Part shown: positions 34,974 through 44,800 of the stretch, piece after piece
Layout: each line of letters opens with the position of its first letter
Position numbering within the stretch: position 1 is the stretch's first letter
Assembly (NCBI GenBank): GCA_900079765.1
Contig: LT599017.1
Coordinates: 682,001-746,000, forward strand
From: an uncultured Eubacteriales bacterium
GTDB taxonomy: Bacteria; Bacillota; Clostridia; Oscillospirales; Oscillospiraceae
Reading direction: 5' to 3'
Length of the DNA stretch: 64,000 nucleotides
Notes under the pieces: model-generated
Database searches by the model: none
What the model saw: the letters and a program-made list of their open reading frames with translations, nothing else
Told to the model about the DNA's origin: nothing
Program-made: the position numbers and the translations under genes

Positions 34974-35831
34974 CTAAAACTCAAAGAAATAGTTGTCGGT
35001 GCTCTGGGCGCTGTTGAGGATGGCGTCGTTGCTCAAACGGCGCTGCTTGAGGTTCTTGTCCCGCTCCAGCAGGCCGCAGTAGAGCACGTCGGTGACGAAG
35101 AGAAACATGAGGTTGTTGGAGATGGAGACCGAGTTCTGGGTGGTTATCTTGTCGCTGATGATAAACTTATAGTCTACGAGGGCATTGAGCTTTGGGCTGT
35201 CGTAGCTGGTGATGGAGACAAGGGTGGCGCCTTTGTCTTTGCAGGTGATGATGGCGTGGTAGAGGTCGCGCATCATCAGGGTTGGGGCGATGACGACGAC
35301 CAGGTCGTCCGCCGTGAGGTTATTGGCGCAGATGCGAATATCGCTGATATCCACCACAGCCTTGGCGTGGAGCCCCACCATGCTGAGCTTGAACTCCAGC
35401 TCATGGGCTACGTAAGAGGTGTAGGAGAGGGCAAAGATAAAAATATGGGAGGCGGTACGCAGGGCATCGGCGGCCTCGATAATCGTGTCCTCATCCAGCA
35501 TGGCGGTGGTGTTGGCGAGGACATGGCGGTAATCCCGACTCACCGTGGAGACAAAGCCCTCCTGTGCCCCGGGGTCGGACAGGTCCTTCATGGAGTTATA
35601 AAAATTCTCCTGCGCCAGAGCGATCTTAAAGCTATTGAATCCCTTAAAACCGATCTTCTTGCAAAAACGGTTGATGCTGGCCTCGGAGGTGCCGGTATTC
35701 TTGGCGATGGCGGTGATGGTGCTGGAGACCACCGCATCGGCATTATTGATGACATATTGGGCAATTTCGTTCTCGCTGACGGTCAGGCTCTGCTGCATGG
35801 CGATGATCTTGGCGACGACTGCGGAGACCAT
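34974..35831 (-). CDS. RpiR/MurR-family transcriptional regulator
   Basis: The 285-residue protein has an N-terminal RpiR helix-turn-helix (about 8-75: VSENEIAQYVI, GTSEASINRFCKKIGFKGF) and a C-terminal SIS domain (about 110-250: IFIFALSYTSYVAHELEFKL; LVVVIAPTLMMRDLYHAI) that would bind a phosphorylated or acidic ligand. ATG 35831 has AAGGTGA six bases upstream; two in-frame ATGs further upstream have none. It is divergent from the FAD oxidoreductase/hydantoinase operon and is its likely regulator. Confidence 0.92.
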   Translation of the reverse strand: MVSAVVAKIIAMQQSLTVSENEIAQYVINNADAVVSSTITAIAKNTGTSEASINRFCKKIGFKGFNSFKIALAQENFYNSMKDLSDPGAQEGFVSTVSRDYRHVLANTTAMLDEDTIIEAADALRTASHIFIFALSYTSYVAHELEFKLSMVGLHAKAVVDISDIRICANNLTADDLVVVIAPTLMMRDLYHAIITCKDKGATLVSITSYDSPKLNALVDYKFIISDKITTQNSVSISNNLMFLFVTDVLYCGLLERDKNLKQRRLSNDAILNSAQSTDNYFFEF

Positions 35832-35993
35832 GTGTATCACCTTCTTTGCAAATGACATTTTGGCGCAAACGCCGGTCAGATAATTCATTTTAATATACCA
35901 CGACTTACCAGAAAAAGCAATGCGGAGGCCACGCTCGGGGAAACTTTGGGCGTTTCATACAAATCAGAAACTATCAAATTGTATAAAAATAAT

Positions 35994-36033
35994 TTTCAAA
36001 AAGGTTGACTTGTTTTGAAAGTGATGTTACGAT
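35994..36033 (+). promoter_or_regulatory. Promoter and candidate RpiR operator of the hydantoinase operon
   Basis: TTGACT (36005-36010), a 17-bp spacer and TACGAT (36028-36033) form the promoter. TTTCAAAA (35994-36001) and TTTTGAAA (36013-36020) are perfect 8-bp inverted arms straddling the -35 box, as expected of a repressor site for the divergent RpiR protein. Confidence 0.55.
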
Positions 36034-36160
36034 TTACACAAAGAAACGAAAGAGGATTTAAAAAAATTGTGATATCGGTACAGAGTAGATGAAATTGATT
36101 TCCGAAGTTTGCGAATAAACTGAAAATATTGATAGAAACCTGTAAAAAGAAGGGAGCTGA

Positions 36161-37540
36161 GTGAAAGGAATGAAATGCGCGATTTATACAAGGACATATG
36201 ACGTGGTAGTCATAGGCGGCGGTGTGTCCGGCTGCGCGGCCGCGTTGGCCGCGGCCAGGAACGGCGCGTCGGTTCTGGTGCTGGAGCGAAGCGGCTACCT
36301 GGGCGGCACGCTCACGGCCTGCGGCGTGGGTCCGATGATGACCTTCCACGCCGGGGAAAAGCAGGTCATCCGGGGCGTCATGCAGGAACTGGTGGAGGAG
36401 CTGGTACGCCGGGGCTGGTCGGTGGGCCACGTGCCGGACACCAAGCAGTATACCAGCACCATCACCCCCTTTGATGCGGAGGGGCTGAAACTGGTGCTGG
36501 ACGAAAAGCTCGGCGAGGCCGGGTGCAGCGTCTTGTTCCATACCTTCGTGGGGGCCGTAGCCGTCCGGGACGGGCTGGTGGAAGGACTGACTGTCTGCAA
36601 TAAGGACGGGCTCAACACCGTGTCGGCCAAAGTGTACATAGATGCCAGCGGCGACGGCGACGTGGCTGCTTGGGCGGGAGCTGAGATGACCAAAGGCCGT
36701 CCGGAGGACGGCGCGACCCAGCCCATGACCATGAAAATGAAGTACTGCGGTGTGGATACCGAGGCCCTCAAGGGACACGTGCTGGCCCACCCGGAGAGGT
36801 TTGAGAGGCTGGAACCCCATCTGGATCTCTTCCGCCGGGACATCCCGGTGGACCTGGAGGGATTTGACGAGGAATTTTCTCAGGCCAAGGCGGAGGGTGA
36901 ACTCTCCATCCGGCGGGAGAATGTGCTCCTCTTCGGAACGGGGCGGCGGGGGGAGTACATCCTCAACACCACCCGCATCGTAGATCACGATGCCACCGAT
37001 GCCGCAAGCCTCAGCGACGCGGAGCAGATCGGCCGCCGCCAGTGCGCTGAGCTGGACCGTTTTCTACGCGACAAGGTGCCAGGGTTTGAACACGCACTGC
37101 TGGAGTTCACTGGCCCGTCGGTGGGTGTGCGCGGTTCCCGCCAGCTGGTGGGCTGTTACACGCTGACGGCGGAGGACATCATGAAGCGCAGGCGGTTTGA
37201 CGACGTGATCGCCCACTCGGCCTATCCCATTGACATCCACAACCCGAAAGGGGAGGGGACGGCCAGTACCTTCATGAGCGAACCGGGGACCTATTACTCA
37301 ATCCCTTATTCTATCATGGTGTGCGACATAATCAAGAACCTGCTGGTTACCGGGCGGTGTGTCTCCGCCACTTTTGAGGCCCAGGCCGCCATGCGCACTA
37401 CTCCCACGGTGGGCGCGCTGGGCCAGGCTGCCGGTACAGCCGCCGCTCAGGCTGCGGCTGTAGACGGCGATGTGCGGGCGGTTGACGTGCCATCCCTCCA
37501 GAAACGGCTCATCGAGCAGGGTGCCTATCTGGAGCTGTAG
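36161..37540 (+). CDS. FAD-dependent oxidoreductase (FAD_oxidored family)
   Basis: The 459-residue protein has the dinucleotide loop VVIGGGVSGCAAALAAARNG (residues 16-35), the second FAD motif YIDASGDGDVAAWAGAE near 155 and a C-terminal FAD-closing motif RCVSATFEAQAAMRTTPTVG near 394. This family often acts on small organic acids or is linked to hydantoin-like compounds. GTG 36161 follows GGGAG; an ATG three codons on is possible. First gene of an operon with permease, hydantoinase and HExxH protein. Substrate unknown. Confidence 0.88.
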   Translation: MKGMKCAIYTRTYDVVVIGGGVSGCAAALAAARNGASVLVLERSGYLGGTLTACGVGPMMTFHAGEKQVIRGVMQELVEELVRRGWSVGHVPDTKQYTSTITPFDAEGLKLVLDEKLGEAGCSVLFHTFVGAVAVRDGLVEGLTVCNKDGLNTVSAKVYIDASGDGDVAAWAGAEMTKGRPEDGATQPMTMKMKYCGVDTEALKGHVLAHPERFERLEPHLDLFRRDIPVDLEGFDEEFSQAKAEGELSIRRENVLLFGTGRRGEYILNTTRIVDHDATDAASLSDAEQIGRRQCAELDRFLRDKVPGFEHALLEFTGPSVGVRGSRQLVGCYTLTAEDIMKRRRFDDVIAHSAYPIDIHNPKGEGTASTFMSEPGTYYSIPYSIMVCDIIKNLLVTGRCVSATFEAQAAMRTTPTVGALGQAAGTAAAQAAAVDGDVRAVDVPSLQKRLIEQGAYLEL

Positions 37541-37621
37541 AAGCTTCGGCACGGAAGACGGTTCTTCGGCGGTTCAGGCCGCCTGGGAATAGAGAACAGG
37601 AATTTTTGAGGAGGGTTCATA

Positions 37622-38908
37622 ATGGCAATCGTACAAGCAATCGGCATTTTTGCAATCTTCGCGGCCTGCGTCATCCTGATGATGACGCGCAAGCTACCCA
37701 CCATCCTGGCACTCCCTATCATGGCAATCGGTATCGCCCTCGTGGCGGGCATTCCCTTCATCTCCAGCAACAAGGACACATTCACCATTGCGAAGGACGT
37801 CCTTGAGGCGGGCGCGATGCGCATGAGCACCGCCATCGCCGGGCTGATTTTCGGCGGCTGGTTCGGAAAGATCCTCACGAAGGTGGGTGTCACCCGCACC
37901 ATTATCCGCAAAGCTGCCGAGATGGCGGGCGACAAGCCCCTGCCCATCGCACTGGCCTTCCTGGTGGTCTGCTCCCTGATCTTCGCGGCCTCCAACGGCC
38001 TGGGCATGGTCATCCTGGTGGGTACCATCATCATCCCCATCATGATCTCCGCCGGCGTGGACCCCCTGACCGCCGGGTCTGTCCTGCTCTTCTCCAACGG
38101 CATCGGCGTGACGTTCAGCGTGGGTACGCTGGGCGTGTACATCGACACCCTGGGCCTCCCCCTGGAGACCGTCACCTCTTACTCCTGGCTCTGCGGCATT
38201 CCCCTGATGGTGGTGGCCGTGGCCTGGATCGTCTACTCCATCCAGCGCGGCGGTAAGACGCGCAAGGCCTGGGCCATGCCCGCCGCCGACACCGGGGCGG
38301 AGAAGAACGTCCGCACCATCGCCCTCATCAGCCCCATCATCCCCGTGGTGCTGGTTTTCGCCATGAAGATGCCTCTGGTCCCCTCGATCATCATCGGCAT
38401 TGTGGCCACGTTGATCCTCTCCACCCCGAAGAATGCCGTGCAGGTTGTGGCCGGGGCCTTTGTAGAGGGCATTCAGGACACCGCGGGCGCCGCGGCTCTG
38501 ATGATCGGCATCGGCATGACGCTGAAGACGGTCATGGCTCCCGAGGTGGCCACCGTGCTCCAGCCCGTCATCTCCGCCATCCTGCCCAAGGGTCCCGTTA
38601 TGTTCGTGCTGGTCTTCGGCCTGCTGAGCGTGCTGGCCATCTACCGCGGGCCCCTCAACGTCTGGGGTCTGGGCAGCGGTATCGTAGCCCTGCTGGCGGC
38701 CTCCGGCATGAACCCCATCGCCGCCATGGTGGCTCTGCGGCTTGACTCCAACGTCCAGGCCGTCTGCGACCCCACCAACTCCCACAACGTCTGGGTCTCC
38801 GACTTCACCAAGATCGACGTGAACGACTACCTGAAGAAGACCATCCTCTGGATCATGGTCTCCACTCTGGTGGGTCTGGTGGTTGCCAGTTTCGTCATTA
38901 CCCTGTAA
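37622..38908 (+). CDS. Permease of the ion transporter superfamily (GntP/CitMHS-like)
   Basis: The 428-residue protein has 10-12 hydrophobic helices with two related halves. ALAFLVVCSLIFAASNGLGM and the repeated SVLLFSNGIGVTF / GAAALMIGIGMTL motifs look like IT-superfamily transporters of carboxylates. GAGGAGGG precedes ATG 37622. Placed between the FAD oxidoreductase and the hydantoinase, it probably imports their substrate, an organic acid or cyclic amide. A strong hairpin (38922-38953) separates it from the next gene. Confidence 0.82.
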   Translation: MAIVQAIGIFAIFAACVILMMTRKLPTILALPIMAIGIALVAGIPFISSNKDTFTIAKDVLEAGAMRMSTAIAGLIFGGWFGKILTKVGVTRTIIRKAAEMAGDKPLPIALAFLVVCSLIFAASNGLGMVILVGTIIIPIMISAGVDPLTAGSVLLFSNGIGVTFSVGTLGVYIDTLGLPLETVTSYSWLCGIPLMVVAVAWIVYSIQRGGKTRKAWAMPAADTGAEKNVRTIALISPIIPVVLVFAMKMPLVPSIIIGIVATLILSTPKNAVQVVAGAFVEGIQDTAGAAALMIGIGMTLKTVMAPEVATVLQPVISAILPKGPVMFVLVFGLLSVLAIYRGPLNVWGLGSGIVALLAASGMNPIAAMVALRLDSNVQAVCDPTNSHNVWVSDFTKIDVNDYLKKTILWIMVSTLVGLVVASFVITL

Positions 38909-38921
38909 GCTTGCCCCACCG

Positions 38922-38953
38922 CTGGCCGCGCCCCTGAACTGGGGCGCGGCCAG
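38922..38953 (+). other. Intra-operon hairpin between permease and hydantoinase
   Basis: CTGGCCGCGCCCC pairs perfectly with GGGGCGCGGCCAG, loop TGAACT. There is no T run, so RNA processing or 3'-end protection is likelier than termination. Confidence 0.6.
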
Positions 38954-38991
38954 CGCGGCAGGCCGGTTGCGTTTATTTTTGGAGGTAGACC

Positions 38992-41130
38992 ATGAGCAGA
39001 AAGGTAAGGATCGGCATCGACGTGGGGGGCACCTTCACCGATGCGGTCGTGATAGACGCCGGCACCTATGAGGTGCTGGCAAAGCGGAAAATGCCCACGA
39101 CCCACGAGGAAGGGGTCGCCCACGGCGTGGTGCAGATCATCTCTGCCCTGATGGAAGAAAACCAAATCGCCCCCGAGGACGTGGTCTTCATCGCCCACGG
39201 TACCACGCAGGCCACCAACGCCCTTTTGGAGGGCGACGTGGCAAGCGTGGGTACCCTGGGCATGGCCACCGGCGTGGACGCCCGGGGTGCGCGGGGGGAG
39301 ACCGCGGTGGGGGATATCGAGCTTGCGCCCAACAAGTATCTGAAGAGCTACCACACGTTCCGGGACAGCAAAAATCTCACCGATGAGGCCATCCGCGAGG
39401 CCATCGGGGAACTCCGGGACCAGGGGGCCCAGGTGGTGGTGGCGAGCGAGGCCTTCAGCGTGGACGATCCCACCAACGAGCTGCGCGTGACTGAAGAGGC
39501 TGAGAATATGGGCCTCTACTGCACCGGCGGGCACGAGATCAGCCAGCTTTATGGACTGAAGATGCGTACCCGCACGGCGGTGGTCAACGCGAGCCTCATC
39601 CCCAAGATGATGGAGACCGCCAACATGACTGAGCAGGCAGTGCGGGACACCCAAATTGGCTCCGACCTGATGATCATGCGCTGCGACGGCGGCGTGATGA
39701 GCATTGAGGAGGTGCGTAAGCGCCCCATCCTCACCATGCTCTCCGGCCTTGCCGCCGGTGTGGCCGGGGCCCTCATGTACGAAAAGGTGTCCGACGGTAT
39801 CTTTTTTGAGGCGGGCGGCACCAGCGTGGACATCAGCGTCATCAAGAGCGGCAAGGTCATGATAAAATACGCCCAGGTGGGCGGCCACAAGACCTATCTC
39901 CAGAGCCTGGACGTGCGCACCCTCGGCGTGGCGGGCGGCAGTATGATCCGGGTGCGCGGCGGAAAGATCGTGGACGTGGGCCCCCGCAGCGCTCACATCG
40001 CGGGCAAGGAGTATGAGTGCTTTGCCCCCGCCGGGTCCATTACCTCCGGCAAGATAGCGCTGGTAAGCCCCCGCATGGACGACCCCTGCGAGTATGCTAC
40101 CATCGTCGCCCAGGATGGGCGGGAGTACTCCTTCACCCTGGCCGGGGCGGCAAACCTCCTGGGCTATGTGCCCGAAGATGACTACGCCCACGGCGTGGCT
40201 GCCTCAAACACCGTCGCCTGGCAGACGCTGGGGGACTACGTGGGCCTCACGGGGCAGGAGGCGGGGCGCCAGGTGATGGACCTCGCCATGGGCAAGCTCT
40301 CCGCCGTGGTGGAGGAGCTGATCGCCGAGTACGAGCTGGACCGGGGCTTTATCACTCTGGTGGGCGGCGGCGGCAGCGGCGCGGTGGTGGTCAACGCCCT
40401 GGCCGAGAAGATGGGCGTGAAGTGCCAGATGGCCCGGAACGCGCCCTATATCTCCACCATCGGAGTGGCCCTCGCAATGGTGCGCGAGCAGATGGAGCGC
40501 ACCATCTCCAACCCCACCGACGAGGACATCAAGCGCATTCGCGCCGACGTGATCGAGCGCATCGTCCGCTCGGGCGCGAAGGAGGACACAGTAGACGTGT
40601 CCATCGAGATCGATGCGCAGAAAAACATCCTGCGTGCCATCGCCACCGGGGCCACAGAGCTGCGGCAAAAGGATATGAATGCCAGGGAGCTGAACGCGGA
40701 CGAGCTGGGCCAGGTGGCCGCCGAATCCCTGGGGGCCAAGCCCGCCGACATCCGGTATGTCTGCGGCACCGGGCGCTGGAGTGTCTTCGAGGGCGAGCTG
40801 CGGAAAAAGGCCCTGGGGGGCCTCCTCAAGCTTAAGAGTAAGGGACTTGCCGTGGTGGACCGGGAGGGCGTGGTGCGCCTGCGGCGGGAGAAAGCGGTCT
40901 TCCTCGCCTTCCCCAAGGGGCGTAGGGACGAGGATTTCAACCGATTCCTGAACGAAAACACCACCTACTCAGACGCTAATGCCACCATTCCCAAGGTGTT
41001 CGTGTTCTACAAGGAAAAGATGCTGGACCTGACCGGGATGCAGACGGCGGAGCAGCTCTGCTCCATCCTCGACGTGGAGACCGAGATGCTCGCCCCCGAG
41101 GAGAAGATCCTGGCCGTGGCCTACAAATAA
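38992..41130 (+). CDS. Hydantoinase/oxoprolinase family protein (HyuA-like, ATP-dependent)
   Basis: The 712-residue cytoplasmic protein starts with the ASKHA phosphate loop IGIDVGGTFTDAVVID (6-21) and has FIAHGTTQATNALLEGD near 65, the HyuA-core GLAAGVAGALMYEKV and FEAGGTSVDISVIKSG (about 275-290). It covers the HyuA N-terminal and core domains with a C-terminal extension. Family knowledge: ATP-dependent opening of hydantoins, 5-oxoproline or acetone carboxylation. The usual HyuB partner is absent here, so activity on a true hydantoin is not assured. TTTGGAGG precedes ATG 38992. Confidence 0.9.
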   Translation: MSRKVRIGIDVGGTFTDAVVIDAGTYEVLAKRKMPTTHEEGVAHGVVQIISALMEENQIAPEDVVFIAHGTTQATNALLEGDVASVGTLGMATGVDARGARGETAVGDIELAPNKYLKSYHTFRDSKNLTDEAIREAIGELRDQGAQVVVASEAFSVDDPTNELRVTEEAENMGLYCTGGHEISQLYGLKMRTRTAVVNASLIPKMMETANMTEQAVRDTQIGSDLMIMRCDGGVMSIEEVRKRPILTMLSGLAAGVAGALMYEKVSDGIFFEAGGTSVDISVIKSGKVMIKYAQVGGHKTYLQSLDVRTLGVAGGSMIRVRGGKIVDVGPRSAHIAGKEYECFAPAGSITSGKIALVSPRMDDPCEYATIVAQDGREYSFTLAGAANLLGYVPEDDYAHGVAASNTVAWQTLGDYVGLTGQEAGRQVMDLAMGKLSAVVEELIAEYELDRGFITLVGGGGSGAVVVNALAEKMGVKCQMARNAPYISTIGVALAMVREQMERTISNPTDEDIKRIRADVIERIVRSGAKEDTVDVSIEIDAQKNILRAIATGATELRQKDMNARELNADELGQVAAESLGAKPADIRYVCGTGRWSVFEGELRKKALGGLLKLKSKGLAVVDREGVVRLRREKAVFLAFPKGRRDEDFNRFLNENTTYSDANATIPKVFVFYKEKMLDLTGMQTAEQLCSILDVETEMLAPEEKILAVAYK

Positions 41131-41147
41131 TTCCGGGAGGGTTAAGC

Positions 41148-41771
41148 ATGGATGACCGGGTACTGGCGCTGTGTGAATTGAATAACGACCTCCTCTTCCA
41201 CAAGATCCCCCCGGAGGCGCTGAGTGCTTACGTGGACAGTTCCCTGGCCGCGGGGAGTGACGCCGCCGCGGCCTTCACCGGTAGGGACATCGAGGAGCTC
41301 TACCGGGAGCATGGCATCCGCATCAGCTATGCCGACTCCGGGAAACAGAGCTATGGCGTGATCCTCCGAGGGCAGGTGACCATGAGCGTGCGGGAGTGCG
41401 CTGTGGAGGTATACCGGGAGTCCATCGAGGAGCTCTCACGACACAGCACTTGGGAGGGGCGGAGCCTCACCTATGACGAGGCGCTGCATGTCCACCTGGC
41501 CCATGAGTTTTTCCACTTCTGGGAGTACAAAAGCGGCGGTGCGGTCTCCGAGCGGCTACCTGGAGTGGAGACCTTCTCCTTCCTGGGCCTGCGGCGGACG
41601 GCAAAGATCAACCGCTGCTCCGAGGTGGCGGCTCACGCATTCGCTAAGGAGCTGCTGGGGCTGCCCTGCCTTCCCAATCTATACGACTACCTTTATCTTA
41701 TTGACACAGGAAAAATGGAGCGCGCGGCCTTTGACGGGCTTATCTCGGAAATGGCCGCGCTCCTTTTATAA
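41148..41771 (+). CDS. Unknown protein with an HExxH metalloprotease motif
   Basis: The 207-residue protein shows HEFFH at residues 119-123 and a downstream Glu159 in CSEVAAHAFAKELLG, the spacing expected of gluzincin/ImmA-like zinc peptidases. No signal peptide or membrane segment is visible. It is the fourth gene of the hydantoinase operon, 17 bases after the hydantoinase stop, with GGGAGGG as ribosome site. I do not recognise a named family. It may be a protease, or a metal-dependent hydrolase of the substrate. Confidence 0.75.
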   Translation: MDDRVLALCELNNDLLFHKIPPEALSAYVDSSLAAGSDAAAAFTGRDIEELYREHGIRISYADSGKQSYGVILRGQVTMSVRECAVEVYRESIEELSRHSTWEGRSLTYDEALHVHLAHEFFHFWEYKSGGAVSERLPGVETFSFLGLRRTAKINRCSEVAAHAFAKELLGLPCLPNLYDYLYLIDTGKMERAAFDGLISEMAALLL

Positions 41772-41833
41772 TCAAGGGCCACGCGGTCCTTGCTACCCGG
41801 AGTGGAAGGAACACGGATAAAAGGAGGATTTCA

Positions 41834-44800
41834 ATGAAAAGAGTATGCTCCCTTTTGCTGGCGCTGGCGATGGTGTTCGGCATGCTGGGCTCAAACACCG
41901 CAGTTATGGCGGCTGAGGGCGAAGTACAGGCCACCTGGGACCTGTTCGACGCTTCGACCGAGAACTATACCGAAACCTGGAAGTATTCCGTCGGTGCCAA
42001 AGTCGGCGTGGAGAATGTGACCCAGCAAAGCGGCTATGTCAATCTGTTAAAGGATGGGACCAAGACCATTACCTCCTCGGATGGCGGTGCTTATATCTGG
42101 CTGGTTCCAAAAACGGCCCCCGCGCTGCCCGGCAGCACCAAGTTTACCGTAGAGGTTACCGCACGGATACACAGCGCTGTGGCTGGTGAGGCCAATGAGA
42201 TTTCAATCCGCATGGGAACCGACAGTAATGATACCAACGGAAAACTCTATCCGCTCTTCCTCACCTATGGCACGGAGGGCGGCATCTCCACCCGGTCGGA
42301 CGGAAAAGACGCGAAGACGCTGGACACCACAGTTTGGCACAACTACGGTCTGGTGGTGGACCCCCTAACCAAGATGTACAGTATCTATGTGGACGGCGAG
42401 GAATTTTTCGCCGAAGTGGGCGCCATCACCTACAAGGGCGGCAACCTGCTCCGTATAGGCGCCGATAACAATACCCGCTGTGATACGGACGTGTTGGCCG
42501 GCCGGGTCGGGACAGGCGATCTGTCCGCCCTGTTGGGCGAATACCCCCTGCCGGAGGACACCCTGCCCCGTCTCATGTCGGTGACGCTATCAGAGAGCAG
42601 CCAAAAGGAAAATGAGGCCCAGATAGTGACCGCCACGGTCACTGGGCAGAACTTTGAAAATGGAGCTGCCGTTTCCGTAAAGCTGGTAGACAATACCGGC
42701 GCGGCGGTAGGAGATGTGACCGCCGCCGGAACGTTCACGAACAATAGCGCGGAGGTGGACCTGACCATCCCCGCAGGGCTGCCTACGGGCGCGTACTACA
42801 TAGAGGCCGCGGCGCAGGGCAGTACTGTCCGTTCGGCAGCCTACACGGTGGAGACCAGTCTGACGGCACCGGAATTCCCGACCTTCGTGGCGACGGGCTA
42901 CACCATCGAGTTGGCCGACTACGCGTATAACCCTACCGAGGAGTACAACTTCCCCACCATCGTCGACACGAAAGACCACCCTGTCGACAACGGCCTGGGG
43001 GATTACCGCTACTACCTCTTCTATGCGCCTCACGACGCGCCTGCGGGCAACTGCATGGCTATGTCCAACTCCCTGGACGGCCCCTGGGTGGAGTATGAGA
43101 AGAACCCCGTCATCGGCAAGACTTGGGCGAAGGAGGACGGAAGCGGGAACTATTACAGCGTCTCCCACGTGTCCTCGCCCCATGTCATGTGGCTTGAAGA
43201 GCGTGGCTGCTATGTGATGTACTTTCACGGGGAGAACACCACCACCCGCTACGCCACCTCCACGGATCTGGTGAACTGGACCTATGGCGGTGTGTGTGTG
43301 ACCGCCAACCAGTTCTCCGCCACCGGCACCGGTTTTAACGAGGCCAGCTATGCCCGGGTTTTTGAGCACAAGGTGCCCGGCCTTGACAACAAGTACATCA
43401 TGCTGCTGATGATCACGGGTCCCGGCAACAATACACACCGCAACATCTATTGGGCCCACTCCAAGGACGGTATCAACTGGACGCCGGTCAAGGAGTCTCT
43501 GCTGAATCCTGACATAAACAGCGTGTACAAGAGCAATTTCTCCGGCCCCTGGTTCATGGAGTGGGAGGGCCGGTACTTCGTCATCTGCCACGCCTCCTCC
43601 GGTGAGATATACGCCTTTGAGGTGGGGGAGGGCCTGGACAAGTGCATCGAGTGGGGCGAGGTGTACAACTCCCAGGGCATCCGGGGCACCGACGACGCCA
43701 ACCCCGAGTGCTATCCCGACTACGGTCGTTCCGGCGCTCCCTACTTCATTCAGGACGATGAGGAGCGCTGGCACATGTACTATGAGGCCGGCAAGCGGCT
43801 CAACACCAATATTGTCCACGCCGTGGAAGTGCAGGGCGGCGAGGAAGATGAGCTGGCCCGCGGCGGCCTTGAGCTGGAGAAAGCCACCCTTATGGTGGGA
43901 GAGACCGCCCAGCCTGTCCTCCACCTCTTTGATAAGAGCAATGCCCAGGTAACCGCGGATACCCAGGGGCTGACCCTGACATATCACGTCAGCAACCCGG
44001 CGGTGCTCAAATTTGAGGACGGCCTGCTCACCGCCGTGGGAGCGGGTACTGCCACGGCCTGGGCAGAGGCCACCCTGAACGGCGTGAAGGCGATCAGCTC
44101 GAAGGTGGCCGTCAGTGTAACGGGAAAGACGGTCCTGCCGGAGGGTGTCATCCTCACTAACGACGGACTGACGGGAAGGACTGCGCTCAATCTGGAACTG
44201 CCGGCCATATTCAAAGCGGAGGGGCGGATTTCAAACCCCATTGACAGCTACTATCTCTACTTTAGCTACAACAATAATGGTTCCGGGCGCAGCATCGCCC
44301 TTGCCACCGCCCCTGCGCCCGAGGGGCCCTGGACGGTGTACAACAGCGGAACGCCCGTCATAACGGCAGTTAGTTTGGGCCTGGGGGGAACCGCGGGAAC
44401 GAACGCCCCCTGGCCCATATGGGATGCTCAGAATAACCGCATAATGATGTATTACAGTCTGGGCAACACCAACATTGGAATGGCCGCCTCCACCGACGGC
44501 GTCACCTTTACCAGCGCGCAGAGCGTTTTTCTTGGCAGTAAGGCGCCAGCCGGTACGGAGGCATACCAGCAGAGCGTCTACGAGTACACGATTCCCGGAA
44601 AGGACAACAAGTACCTCATGCTGTACACCGGAAACGGCTATACGGCGGAGGGCGGAAACGGCAAGCAGCTTTTCTACGCCTGGTCCAGTGACGGTGAGAC
44701 CTGGGAGACCGCGCAGCAGCCGCTGCTGTCTCCCGGTACGGCAGACAACAAGAACATCGCCTCCCCCCGGCTCCTGATACAAGGAGGCGTGCCCTGTCTG

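Noticed and set aside
37694-40191. Antisense open frames opposite the permease and hydantoinase genes
   Set aside because: His/Gly/Asp-rich composition and no start signals; both are shadows of high-GC coding sequence.
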